From a virus, in the IMG/VR virus record IMGVR_UViG_3300005468_000030, positions 1-42,569 of that record: a DNA stretch of 42,569 bases; one strand, written 5' to 3'. Made by a program: the position numbers and the translations under genes. The notes beneath the pieces were generated by a model that was given only the letters and a program-made list of their open reading frames with translations, did no database searches and was not told the DNA's origin. Below, in pieces: positions 11,819 to 18,013 of the stretch; position 1 is the stretch's first letter; each line of letters opens with the position of its first letter.

Positions 11819-11892
11819 CCGCCACGCAGCTCACCGAGGGCCGTTAATCCCCATAGTGGTTTGCTTCAGCGTGGGATGCTTGAACGTGGCGG
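11819..11892 (-). ncRNA. Structured RNA, copy B of a two-copy family
   Basis: 74 bases closed by CCGCCACG/CGTGGCGG (8 bp). Same order as copy A at 11286-11360: hairpin with a 7-base loop (AGC/GCT, extended by TTC/GAA), core AAGCAAACCACTATGGGGAT, then GGTGAGCTGCGTG. A GGAC-GAAA-GTCC hairpin lies just upstream (11907-11918 region). Confidence 0.65.
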
Positions 11893-11923
11893 GTTGTGCT
11901 GGTCTCCCGTGGACTTTCGTCCG

Positions 11924-11996
11924 TAGCGTCGCAGGGACTTGAACCCCGAACCCGCACTTTGTAAGAGTGCTGCTCTCCCAATTGAGCTACAACGCC
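11924..11996 (-). tRNA. tRNA-Val(TAC)
   Basis: Loop CTTACAA in stem GCACT/AGTGC, acceptor GGCGTTG/CGACGCT, discriminator A. Confidence 0.93.
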
Positions 11997-12006
11997 AAGT
12001 GTTGCG

Positions 12007-12080
12007 TAGCCCCCGAGCGATTCGAACGCTCAATCACCAGTACCTAAAGCTGGCGGCTTTGCCATTTTGCCTAGGGAGCC
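12007..12080 (-). tRNA. tRNA-Leu(TAG), short variable arm
   Basis: Loop TTTAGGT in stem CCAGC/ACTGG, T-arm GAGCG/CGCTC, discriminator A. Again no long variable arm, as in the other Leu tRNA. Confidence 0.83.
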
Positions 12081-12083
12081 AAG

Positions 12084-12149
12084 GCGCACAGAGGCTGGAC
12101 CAACGCACCCTAAACTCGATAAGGGATAGGTGTGTGTTGCTCTGTGCGC
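12084..12149 (-). ncRNA. Stem-closed structured RNA between tRNA-Leu and tRNA-Met
   Basis: 66 bases closed by a perfect 10-bp stem GCGCACAGAG/CTCTGTGCGC. An inner CACC/GGTG stem holds a CCCT/AGGG hairpin. No T-loop or anticodon arm. It differs in sequence from copies A and B. Confidence 0.5.
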
Positions 12150-12153
12150 TTCG

Positions 12154-12226
12154 TGGCGGGAGTGGGATTTGAACCCACAACTTCCAGATTATGAGCCTGG
12201 CGTGCTACCGAGTTGCACCATCCCGC
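12154..12226 (-). tRNA. tRNA-Met(CAT)
   Basis: Loop CTCATAA in stem CCAGG/TCTGG, acceptor GCGGGAT/TCCCGCC. G1-C72 pairs, so it is not a typical initiator; a lysidine-modified Ile(CAT) cannot be excluded. Confidence 0.88.
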
Positions 12227-12227
12227 T

Positions 12228-12305
12228 AAGTTTGGTGGCGTCCTACCACTAGACCAGATCGAGTTTTACCTCGACCCCAGGGATTCGAACCCTGGCCCTC
12301 CCCCG
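12228..12305 (-). tRNA. Second permuted tRNA-like locus, Gln-type ends
   Basis: On the minus strand a 3' half (T-arm CAGGG-TTCGAAT-CCCTG, acceptor GGGTCGA, G73) comes before a 5' half (acceptor TCGATCT, D-arm GTCT-AGTGGTA-GGAC, G26, CCACC). About 7 bases (GTAAAAC) link them. The acceptor strands pair 7/7 with two wobbles, and U1-A72/G73 are Gln-like. Anticodon strands CCACC/GGGGG pair 4/5, and no normal anticodon loop can be assembled. The flanking tRNA-Pro and tRNA-Met leave no room for an intron. May be a scrambled remnant. Confidence 0.5.
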
Positions 12306-12378
12306 TCGGGAACGTAGGCGTCGAACCTACCAGTGTCCTGCTCCCAAAGCAGGCGGCCCACCCCGAGCCCTGTTCCCG
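12306..12378 (-). tRNA. tRNA-Pro(TGG)
   Basis: Acceptor CGGGAAC/GTTCCCG perfect, loop TTTGGGA in stem CCTGC/GCAGG, T-arm GTAGG/CCTAC, discriminator A. First tRNA behind the array promoter. Confidence 0.94.
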
Positions 12379-12425
12379 TTGGAGCCAGGGCTTGGAAGTT
12401 TGGGCTGTCCGCCCTGGCGATGACT

Positions 12426-12455
12426 ACGTTAAACGACTGCCACCAACACTGTCAA
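12426..12455 (-). promoter_or_regulatory. Promoter of the tRNA array
   Basis: Minus strand -35 TTGACA (12455-12450), 18-base spacer, -10 TAACGT (12431-12426), about 40 bases upstream of tRNA-Pro. With the plus-strand promoter at 12492-12521 it makes a divergent control region of about 165 bases (12379-12543) that holds no gene. Confidence 0.7.
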
Positions 12456-12491
12456 GTCTTTAGGGAAGATGCGGTTTCATCAGGGTGTCTG

Positions 12492-12521
12492 TTGACATGT
12501 GAGGTGGGGTCTGGCTACACT
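12492..12521 (+). promoter_or_regulatory. Promoter of the rightward small-gene operon
   Basis: TTGACA (12492-12497), 18-base spacer, GC then TACACT (12516-12521), 22 bases upstream of the ATG at 12544, which has a GAAGGAGG ribosome site. Confidence 0.75.
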
Positions 12522-12543
12522 CAACCCCACGAAGGAGGCAGTC

Positions 12544-12753
12544 ATGTCGCTCAAGATCGCAGCGGCTCTACTCGTCGCCGCAGCAGCCATCAAAATCACA
12601 CAGAAGGTTCAGCAGTACCGCAAACGCCGCCAGCCCGGACGCCACCAGTGGCAAGACGGAGACATCGTCATGCTCATGGTCCGCAACGCCGAAAAAACCC
12701 TCATCTGGGGACACAAACCCCTCGAATACGGGTACCTCGGAGCCGCCGCATGA
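12544..12753 (+). CDS. Small membrane-anchored protein
   Basis: 69 residues: hydrophobic N-terminal helix (SLKIAAALLVAAAAIKI), then a basic stretch (YRKRRQPGRHQW) and a short beta-rich region. GAAGGAGG precedes the ATG. First gene of the operon and overlapping the next by 4 bases. Function unknown. Confidence 0.7.
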   Translation: MSLKIAAALLVAAAAIKITQKVQQYRKRRQPGRHQWQDGDIVMLMVRNAEKTLIWGHKPLEYGYLGAAA

Positions 12754-12947
12754 AACTCGCTGAAGCCCAACTGAAAATCGCCGACCTCGAACGCCGCATC
12801 GCCGGATACGAGATCGCACTACGACAACTGCGACTCGACGTCGACTACGCCGTCAGCCTCGCCAGCCCCACCAACGGCAGCCTGAACCAGCTCCGGGCAG
12901 AACGCCACCGCGACCGCGAAAAAGCAATGCGAGGCATACGCCAATAG
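12750..12947 (+). CDS. Coiled-coil small protein
   Basis: 65 residues with heptad character from residue 3 to about 35 (AEAQLKIADLERRIAGYEIA, then LRQLRLDV), followed by a basic C-terminus. ATGA overlap with the upstream gene fixes the start. Function unknown. Confidence 0.65.
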   Translation: MKLAEAQLKIADLERRIAGYEIALRQLRLDVDYAVSLASPTNGSLNQLRAERHRDREKAMRGIRQ

Positions 12948-12949
12948 CC

Positions 12950-13177
12950 ATGAAAACGATCAACGGCACCGTCGAGCCGATCACATGCAGCCACTGCCAC
13001 GCCACCACAGAACAGTCCGTAGACCGGGCACGGCAGGCAGGGTGGCGTATCGGCTGGCATCCAGGCCACCCCACATGGTGCCCGGACTGCTTCGGTGCCA
13101 GCGTTCGACGCGCCCGGCATCGAGAAGAACAACACAACCACGACATGGATCCGCTATGGGGAGAAGACGATGCGTGA
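12950..13177 (+). CDS. Zinc-ribbon-like small protein
   Basis: 75 residues with CSHCHA (13-18) and CPDCFG (44-49), two CxxC knuckles about 30 residues apart, typical of a zinc ribbon; the C-terminus is charged. Overlaps the next gene by 8 bases. Confidence 0.7.
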   Translation: MKTINGTVEPITCSHCHATTEQSVDRARQAGWRIGWHPGHPTWCPDCFGASVRRARHREEQHNHDMDPLWGEDDA

Positions 13178-13385
13178 AATCATTCAGCTGGACAGCCGAG
13201 GCCGCGCAGCGCTCGGAAAATGGGCAGGCGACACAACGATCTTCATCATCGACGTCGCCGACGACGGAGTCATCACCCTGACCCCAGCCATCGTCATGCC
13301 GATCCTTGAGCGCAAACCAGCCACTGTCACCCCCATCAAGCCACCGAAAGTGCCCTGGCAAACCAAAGCCAACCTGGCTGCCTAA
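13170..13385 (+). CDS. AbrB/SpoVT-like DNA-binding protein
   Basis: 71 residues. The pattern LDSRGRAALGKWAGD...DDGVITLTPAI matches the swapped-hairpin AbrB fold (GR-I-L-P near the start and a G-I-L-PA strand at the end). Such proteins are transition-state regulators or antitoxins; no toxin gene is adjacent. ATG at 13170 follows GGGGAGAAG. Confidence 0.65.
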   Translation: MREIIQLDSRGRAALGKWAGDTTIFIIDVADDGVITLTPAIVMPILERKPATVTPIKPPKVPWQTKANLAA

Positions 13386-13419
13386 AAGTTGAAGTTTCAA
13401 TAGTTGAAGGAAGAGGCAT

Positions 13420-13806
13420 ATGACATCTATAACTGTCGAAGTCGACAGCAAAAAGCTTGTTGAGCTGGGAATGTACGAAGACCGCTGGAACGCTTTGGAA
13501 CAGATGCGCCGCGACCTGGACACCCTCAAAGCCGCCATCGACCGTGCCGAAGCGTTCTTTTCCCAGCTCATGCAAGACGCGAACGCCAACGGGCTGAAAA
13601 TCCACGGCGTCCAAAAAGTCAACTACCAGAAGAACGCTACCTTCGCCGCCAAACAGTTCGCTGAAGAAAACCCGGACCTGGCGAAGAAATACCAAACCGT
13701 CAAAACGGTTCTCGACGTTGAACGGCTGCGAGAAGACCTGCCGCAGATCGTCGCCCAATACCGGGGCTACAGCTTCAAATACGTCACCCCGAAGAAGACA
13801 CGTTGA
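13420..13806 (+). CDS. Conserved phage hypothetical, early operon
   Basis: 128 residues, mainly helical with a coiled coil at about residues 20-60 and a C-terminal region YRGYSFKYVTPKKTR. GGAAGAGG lies upstream of the ATG. It overlaps the next (nuclease-like) gene by 4 bases. The plan recalls small phage proteins that assist recombination enzymes, but I cannot name it. Confidence 0.65.
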   Translation: MTSITVEVDSKKLVELGMYEDRWNALEQMRRDLDTLKAAIDRAEAFFSQLMQDANANGLKIHGVQKVNYQKNATFAAKQFAEENPDLAKKYQTVKTVLDVERLREDLPQIVAQYRGYSFKYVTPKKTR

Positions 13807-14414
13807 GCCGGTCAAAAGCTAAAGGAACCGCCGCCGAAACTGCTGTTGTCGCCGCGTTGCAGAACCTCGGCTGGCCGACAGCAGAACGCCGGGCGTTGAG
13901 CGGCAACCTAGACAAAGGCGACATCAGCGGGATACCAGGCGTCTGCTTCGAGGTGAAAGACGCCAGGACATGGCAGACATCAGGGTGGATGCTGGAAACC
14001 GAAATCGAACGCGTCAACGCAGGCGCTGATTACGGCATTCTGGTGATCAAACTGCCTCGGGTCGGGTATCCGAACGCCGATAAATGGTTGACGGTGATGG
14101 AAAATGACGCCGCGTTTCGTCTTCTGCGCGGCAACCGGTTCTTTCTGCCCCACCTGCGGCTGGTGACGATGAAAGCTGTTGGTATCCACAAGGGTGTGGA
14201 TGAGCTTGTGGAACGTGAACGGCATTGCGGCTCAACACCGGTGATGGTGAAGGTGAAACGCCACGGCACCGACGGCTACTACAACCTTATGCGGCTGGAC
14301 GCGAGATGTCGTCTACTGGCTGATGCTGGATATGGCGGGTATGGCATCATGGATGCGAATACAACAAGCACCATGAAGGAGCACCCTGATGGCAACAGAA
14401 GCATTCGAACTTGA
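13803..14414 (+). CDS. PD-(D/E)XK nuclease-like protein, possible Holliday-junction resolvase
   Basis: 203 residues, TTG start overlapping the upstream TGA. The N-terminal half has the archaeal-type resolvase order: KGTAAETAVVAAL (helix with the first Glu), LSGNLDKGDISG (the Asp), then GVCFEVKDA giving the E-x-K active-site pair. Family members cleave branched DNA or act as restriction-like nucleases. The C-terminal part beyond residue 110 is not recognised. It overlaps the next gene by 26 bases. Confidence 0.7.
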   Translation: MSRSKAKGTAAETAVVAALQNLGWPTAERRALSGNLDKGDISGIPGVCFEVKDARTWQTSGWMLETEIERVNAGADYGILVIKLPRVGYPNADKWLTVMENDAAFRLLRGNRFFLPHLRLVTMKAVGIHKGVDELVERERHCGSTPVMVKVKRHGTDGYYNLMRLDARCRLLADAGYGGYGIMDANTTSTMKEHPDGNRSIRT

Positions 14415-14637
14415 CCGGCCCACCTACAGCCCCCGCCAAGTCTGCGAACTGTACAGCCGCTACGTCCGCAAAGTCAGCTACCCAACCGTCCTGGAATGGA
14501 TCCAGGTCTACGAGGTCACCAAAGGCAAAGAAGGCGTCAAAGCTGGCCAGTCGCCACGCAGCCGCCGCTATGTGATCACTGCTGAAGAGGTAGAGCGGAT
14601 CCTACTTCAAGCAGGAGCAACCAAGAAGGGAAGCTAA
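14389..14637 (+). CDS. Small winged/MerR-like HTH protein
   Basis: 82 residues: YSPRQVCELYSRYVRKVSYP then TVLEWIQVYE and RSRRYVITAEEVERIL, the layout of excisionase/MerR-like helix-turn-helix proteins. AAGGAG precedes the ATG. It could act as a DNA-architectural or regulatory protein; no integrase is seen here. Confidence 0.65.
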   Translation: MATEAFELDRPTYSPRQVCELYSRYVRKVSYPTVLEWIQVYEVTKGKEGVKAGQSPRSRRYVITAEEVERILLQAGATKKGS

Positions 14638-14765
14638 TGGCAGAGAACCGGGGCGGCGTAGCGAAACGGGACCGTCTCATAGCAGTCATCGTTCTGTTTG
14701 GGCTCATCCTTGCCCCGACAGTTTGCTGCATCGGCGGGTTCATTGCTGGGAGGCTCAGTGTCTGA
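14637..14765 (+). CDS. 42-residue membrane protein
   Basis: Reads MAENRGGVAKRDRLIAVIVL, then one transmembrane helix with a CC pair (TVCCIGGFIAGRLSV). ATG shares a base with the previous stop, and the end overlaps the next GTG by 8 bases. Function unknown. Confidence 0.6.
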   Translation: MAENRGGVAKRDRLIAVIVLFGLILAPTVCCIGGFIAGRLSV

Positions 14766-15312
14766 GGCCGGACCATTTGACCAGGAAACATTGAACCTGA
14801 TCAAACCGCAGGACAAGACGCGCCTCGAATCAGGGCAAACGCTGCATCATCACACGAAAGCCGAATGCAGCGGCGAATGCTGCCTACATGGCAGCAGCCC
14901 CTACGATTCCTGCAAAGGGTGGCGGTCATGGCGCAGTGACCGGCAAATCCTGGAACACCGCTGCCCGTGCGGTGTCGCGCATCCATGTGCTGCTGGGCTT
15001 GCTGAAGCTCTGCGACGTGGCCACAACGACAGCGGTGTCCACGGCTGCTGCGGTGTCACCGGGCATTGTGGGGCGGCTTTCATCGAAGTCAACTCGGAGT
15101 TGACCGAAGATCCCGAGGATGATCCACAGGATCTGGCGATAGAGTTTCTGCTGGAACGCACCGAGAACGTTGAAAAAGACTTCGACAACGCAGCGAAGCT
15201 GTTCGACTACCACGACCGGCGGCTGGGGCGGCTGGAGAAGTTCATCCTCTTCCTTGCCGGGTTCACAGTCATCTGGACGGTATGGGACATTATCTCTGAC
15301 AGCCTGAAATAG
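14758..15312 (+). CDS. Cys/His-rich membrane protein with coiled coil
   Basis: 184 residues, GTG start with GGGAGG upstream. Residues 28-100 contain many Cys and His, including RCPCGVAHPC and HGCCGVTGHCG, probably binding zinc. Residues 115-155 form an acidic coiled coil, and residues 160-180 a transmembrane helix (FILFLAGFTVIWTVWDII). It is the last gene before the terminator. Role unknown. Confidence 0.65.
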   Translation: MSEAGPFDQETLNLIKPQDKTRLESGQTLHHHTKAECSGECCLHGSSPYDSCKGWRSWRSDRQILEHRCPCGVAHPCAAGLAEALRRGHNDSGVHGCCGVTGHCGAAFIEVNSELTEDPEDDPQDLAIEFLLERTENVEKDFDNAAKLFDYHDRRLGRLEKFILFLAGFTVIWTVWDIISDSLK

Positions 15313-15321
15313 CAGAAAGAA

Positions 15322-15366
15322 ACCAGCAGCCCCAGCCGGAGGAAGAATACGGCTGGGGCTGCTGGT
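15322..15366. terminator. Bidirectional 16-bp hairpin terminator
   Basis: Perfect 16-bp repeat ACCAGCAGCCCCAGCC (15322-15337) / GGCTGGGGCTGCTGGT (15351-15366) between convergent genes; its last base begins the stop codon region of the minus-strand gene. Confidence 0.85.
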
Positions 15367-15773
15367 CATCCTGACACTATGCCGCCCCCTGCAAGCCCGT
15401 CCATCGTAGCACCATCCGCCAGCATCTGACGTAGCTCTGCTGTAGCGAATGTTCCCGGCGGCGTACGCCCCTCGGTGAGGGTTTTGTTGCGGCCGGTCGG
15501 CAGCACCGTTTGCTGCAACAGCATGATCCGGTTCGGTGTGACACCAGCCCGATGGAAGACAGCCCGGATCGGCGCCACGATACGCCGGGTGATCGCAGAC
15601 CGGTCATGGCCACGAGAACGCAGCCGCACGGTGCCTTCAACGGCGCCGTCAGACGGCCGCTCGATGGTGAACCCACTGAAGTTGCGGTTCAGTGCTACAG
15701 CGCGTTCTGCGGCGGCTTGTAGTTCATCCCAGCGGTCTGTGCCGGTGACACGGTACACAAACTCGACTTCCAT
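15366..15773 (-). CDS. Hypothetical phage protein
   Basis: 135 residues. Beta-rich N-terminal half (MEVEFVYRVTGTDRWDELQ) and a C-terminal half with NRIMLLQQTVLPTGRNKTLTEG. ATG at 15773 lies 7 bases from a TAACAT box, so the mRNA may be leaderless. No family recognised. Confidence 0.6.
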   Translation of the reverse strand: MEVEFVYRVTGTDRWDELQAAAERAVALNRNFSGFTIERPSDGAVEGTVRLRSRGHDRSAITRRIVAPIRAVFHRAGVTPNRIMLLQQTVLPTGRNKTLTEGRTPPGTFATAELRQMLADGATMDGLAGGGIVSG

Positions 15774-15790
15774 GCCACACATGTTACACT
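15762..15790 (+). promoter_or_regulatory. Lysis promoter with leaderless start
   Basis: CTCGAC (15762-15767), 17-base spacer, TACACT (15785-15790). Only AGGAGC separates the -10 box from the ATG at 15797, so the transcript should begin at or next to the start codon. A minus-strand TAACAT (15786-15781) overlaps the same bases. Confidence 0.5.
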
Positions 15791-15796
15791 AGGAGC

Positions 15797-16000
15797 ATGC
15801 TACCGGAAGAAGCAGCATCAATCAGCGAACAACCGCCAGAGGTAACCGCCACCTTCGGCACTACACAACCAGTAACATACTTCTACAGCAGCAGCCGTGT
15901 CGGTGCCGACTGCGGAGAAGACTGCGGCCAAACACCCCTAGAACACCAAGGCGAAAGCCTTGACGGTGTCATGGGCTGGGAAGAACCGGCGGTCGACTGA
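15797..16000 (+). CDS. Acidic small protein upstream of the endolysin
   Basis: 67 residues, acidic, with CGEDCG in the middle; no membrane segment. The stop shares a base with the endolysin ATG, so the two are translationally coupled. Function unknown. Confidence 0.6.
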   Translation: MLPEEAASISEQPPEVTATFGTTQPVTYFYSSSRVGADCGEDCGQTPLEHQGESLDGVMGWEEPAVD

Positions 16001-16617
16001 TGGCCAAACTAGCCGCACCACTACGCCGCCTACGCGACGACAACCTCAGCGTCAAATGGCCCGAACGTCCACGTGCCCTTGACGGCTGGATCGGCGACGC
16101 AGCCCACCAGCAGCGCCTATCAGACCACAACCCGAACCAGCGCGGCACCGTAGACGCCCTAGACGTCGACAGCGGGCAAACCGGTGACACCCCAATTCAC
16201 GTGCCGACCGTCATCGCCTCCATGATCTGCCACCCATCGACACATTATGTGATCCATCGACGCCGGATCATGTCATCCAGCACCAAATTCATGCCACACG
16301 TGTACACGGGCGATAATCCTCACGACAAACACATCCACAACAGCATCTTCCAAACCACTCGCGCCGAAAGCAGCACGACTGCCTACAAATTCATCCTCAA
16401 ACCGATGGACTGGCCGCTGCTCACAGCTGGAATGAACAGCGTAAAAGTCGGCGAACTACAGGCATATTTGATCGGATGGGGTTACGCCGTAGCCAAAGAC
16501 AACGACTTCGGGCCGAAAACCGTTGCCGCCGTTAAAGCATTCCAAAACGCACACGGCCTAAACGCCGACGGCAAAGTAGGCGCGAAAACCAAAGCCAAAC
16601 TGCGGCCGTTCCATTAG
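16000..16617 (+). CDS. Endolysin: M15-like peptidase plus peptidoglycan-binding domain
   Basis: 205 residues. The N-terminal domain (about 1-120) has the metal-ligand pattern SDHNP (His43), VDALDVD (Asp52/55) and NPHDKHIHNS (His108, 111, 113), as in D-Ala-D-Ala carboxypeptidase/L,D-endopeptidase-type lysins. Residues 146-202 form a PG_binding_1 domain (VKVGELQAYLIGWGY, DFGPKTVAAVKAFQ, GLNADGKVG). It should cleave host cell-wall cross-links at lysis. No signal peptide, so it needs a holin; the membrane protein at 16923-17231 is a candidate. Confidence 0.87.
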   Translation: MAKLAAPLRRLRDDNLSVKWPERPRALDGWIGDAAHQQRLSDHNPNQRGTVDALDVDSGQTGDTPIHVPTVIASMICHPSTHYVIHRRRIMSSSTKFMPHVYTGDNPHDKHIHNSIFQTTRAESSTTAYKFILKPMDWPLLTAGMNSVKVGELQAYLIGWGYAVAKDNDFGPKTVAAVKAFQNAHGLNADGKVGAKTKAKLRPFH

Positions 16618-16627
16618 GAGCTGAAAC

Positions 16628-16933
16628 TTGTCCCGAACCATGTGGGGAAACGACTCCAAACACGTCTATCGTGCTGTCGTCACCATCAGCTACCCAGCCG
16701 GATACAAGGTCTACGGGTACGCGGTAGCGCACGAAGAGATGCGGGCAACCGAATACCTCGGACCCTACATGTCTAAAGGACAAGCAAAAGCAGCCATGAC
16801 ACGGTTCAAGAAAGAACACCGATCGTGGCGGTTCAATCGTGACGACAGTCCGCAGCCGAAAATCGACTATCGCATCGAGGCTGCGGAACTGAACTGGTTC
16901 ACTGTTGTATGGCCGGAAACGTTTAACGTTTGA
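16628..16933 (+). CDS. Hypothetical protein in lysis region
   Basis: 101 residues, soluble, with aromatic-rich beta strands. TAGGAG eight bases upstream favours the TTG at 16628 over the ATG at 16640. It overlaps the convergent membrane gene by 11 bases. Function unknown. Confidence 0.6.
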   Translation: MSRTMWGNDSKHVYRAVVTISYPAGYKVYGYAVAHEEMRATEYLGPYMSKGQAKAAMTRFKKEHRSWRFNRDDSPQPKIDYRIEAAELNWFTVVWPETFNV

Positions 16934-17231
16934 AGTTGAAGAAGGCCAGAACTAGCGCCAGGGCGGCAGAGGCGAAGGTGCCGATAGCGACACCACGGTT
17001 CTGCCGCTTGTCGTCTTCGAGGGATTTGATTTTGCCTTCCAGTTCGGATAGGCGCTGGTTGATGGTGGCGTATTGGGCGGCGATTTCAGCGCGTAGTGTG
17101 GCTTGTTCGGCGCGGTAAACGTCGGCTCGGATCATGCTGCCGACGGCTGAGCGGAATTCCTCGCGGAAGTCCTTCATGGTGCGCACGATTTCCGCTAGAG
17201 AGATGGCTTCTTCCGGCGTCGGCATAGTCAT
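16923..17231 (-). CDS. Coiled-coil membrane protein, holin candidate
   Basis: 102 residues: a long coiled coil (about 30-80, ATINQRLSELEGKIKSLEDD) and one C-terminal transmembrane helix (VAIGTFASAALALVLAFFNF) ending FKR. The position next to the endolysin suggests a holin-like or spanin-like lysis role. Single-helix holins of this plan occur in actinophages; this is inferred from layout only. Confidence 0.7.
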   Translation of the reverse strand: MTMPTPEEAISLAEIVRTMKDFREEFRSAVGSMIRADVYRAEQATLRAEIAAQYATINQRLSELEGKIKSLEDDKRQNRGVAIGTFASAALALVLAFFNFKR

Positions 17232-17237
17232 GATCCA

Positions 17238-17267
17238 ATCCTAGCTAACGCCAATCACTAAGATCAA
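17238..17267 (-). promoter_or_regulatory. Promoter, TTGATC-N18-TAGGAT
   Basis: Minus strand -35 TTGATC (17267-17262), 18-base spacer, -10 TAGGAT (17243-17238), then six bases to the ATG at 17231, predicting a leaderless or near-leaderless mRNA. Confidence 0.5.
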
Positions 17268-17320
17268 CTCGGTGGAAAACGCGCATTTAAGTCACCTACC
17301 ACAATTCGCGGAACAATCCA

Positions 17321-18004
17321 TCACGCTTCACGCCACAACCGCTGCTTCACCAACCGCAGCAAAGGCGCTGTCACAGTCGAAGCATTCTGAGCCGCCTGAA
17401 GCTGCAAGTTCCCAGCCGTACCACCCATGATGATCTCACCCTTGATGACCGCCAGAGTCGGTGACGTGGTACCAGCAAGACCCATCGGCTGCGGATCAGC
17501 AGACGTCGTACGGACGCTGGCATCGATGCTAGTCAAGGTAGTGGCGTTCTGGTTGATGGCACCCCACAACACGGTCGCGCCAGCCGGGAACGTGTACGCG
17601 AACTTGATGTCCGACGCCGTATCGCCAGACATGTAAATCTCACACTCCCAATAGAAACGCCCAGCAGTCGGAAGCGTCGCAACAATATTCGGAACGTTCT
17701 GCAATGCGGTCGAAGAAGCCGCCAGCGTCAAGTTCGACTGCCGGGTGTAAGAGAAAAAGCTGCGCGAATACTGAGAGATCCAGTTCGCGCCATCGAAAAT
17801 CTCCTGCCGATCTACATCCGCCAACGCCGATAGTTCGTTTTCATTCGGTGCCGGGTTACGGGCAGTCCGGTCAGCGATAGACGTATACCGCTGCGCCAGC
17901 CGGTTCTCCATCACGCTGTCCCATGATGTTTGAGCACCAGGCAGGTTCGCGGGGTCAGTACCAACCTGGGTGATGATTCCTTGGTTCGGTGTTAGGCCAG
18001 TCAT
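17321..18004 (-). CDS. Distal tail / receptor-binding candidate 4
   Basis: 227 residues, last gene of the virion module. An N-terminal helical segment (NRLAQRYTSIADRTARNPAP) precedes a beta-rich C-terminal domain (GRFYWECEIYMSG, DIKFAYTFPAGATVLWG) of the jelly-roll kind seen in phage receptor-binding tips. It lies in a run of four similarly sized genes with a helical N-terminus and beta C-terminus. Confidence 0.7.
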   Translation of the reverse strand: MTGLTPNQGIITQVGTDPANLPGAQTSWDSVMENRLAQRYTSIADRTARNPAPNENELSALADVDRQEIFDGANWISQYSRSFFSYTRQSNLTLAASSTALQNVPNIVATLPTAGRFYWECEIYMSGDTASDIKFAYTFPAGATVLWGAINQNATTLTSIDASVRTTSADPQPMGLAGTTSPTLAVIKGEIIMGGTAGNLQLQAAQNASTVTAPLLRLVKQRLWREA

Positions 18005-18013
18005 GGCTATTCC

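Noticed and set aside
12228-12305. Second group I intron around the permuted tRNA
   Set aside because: Only a few bases separate the halves from tRNA-Pro and tRNA-Met; there is no space for P3-P9.
7920-12378. CRISPR array from regularly spaced tRNA sequences
   Set aside because: The repeated motif is the tRNA T-arm within differing genes; no identical direct repeats with unique spacers exist.
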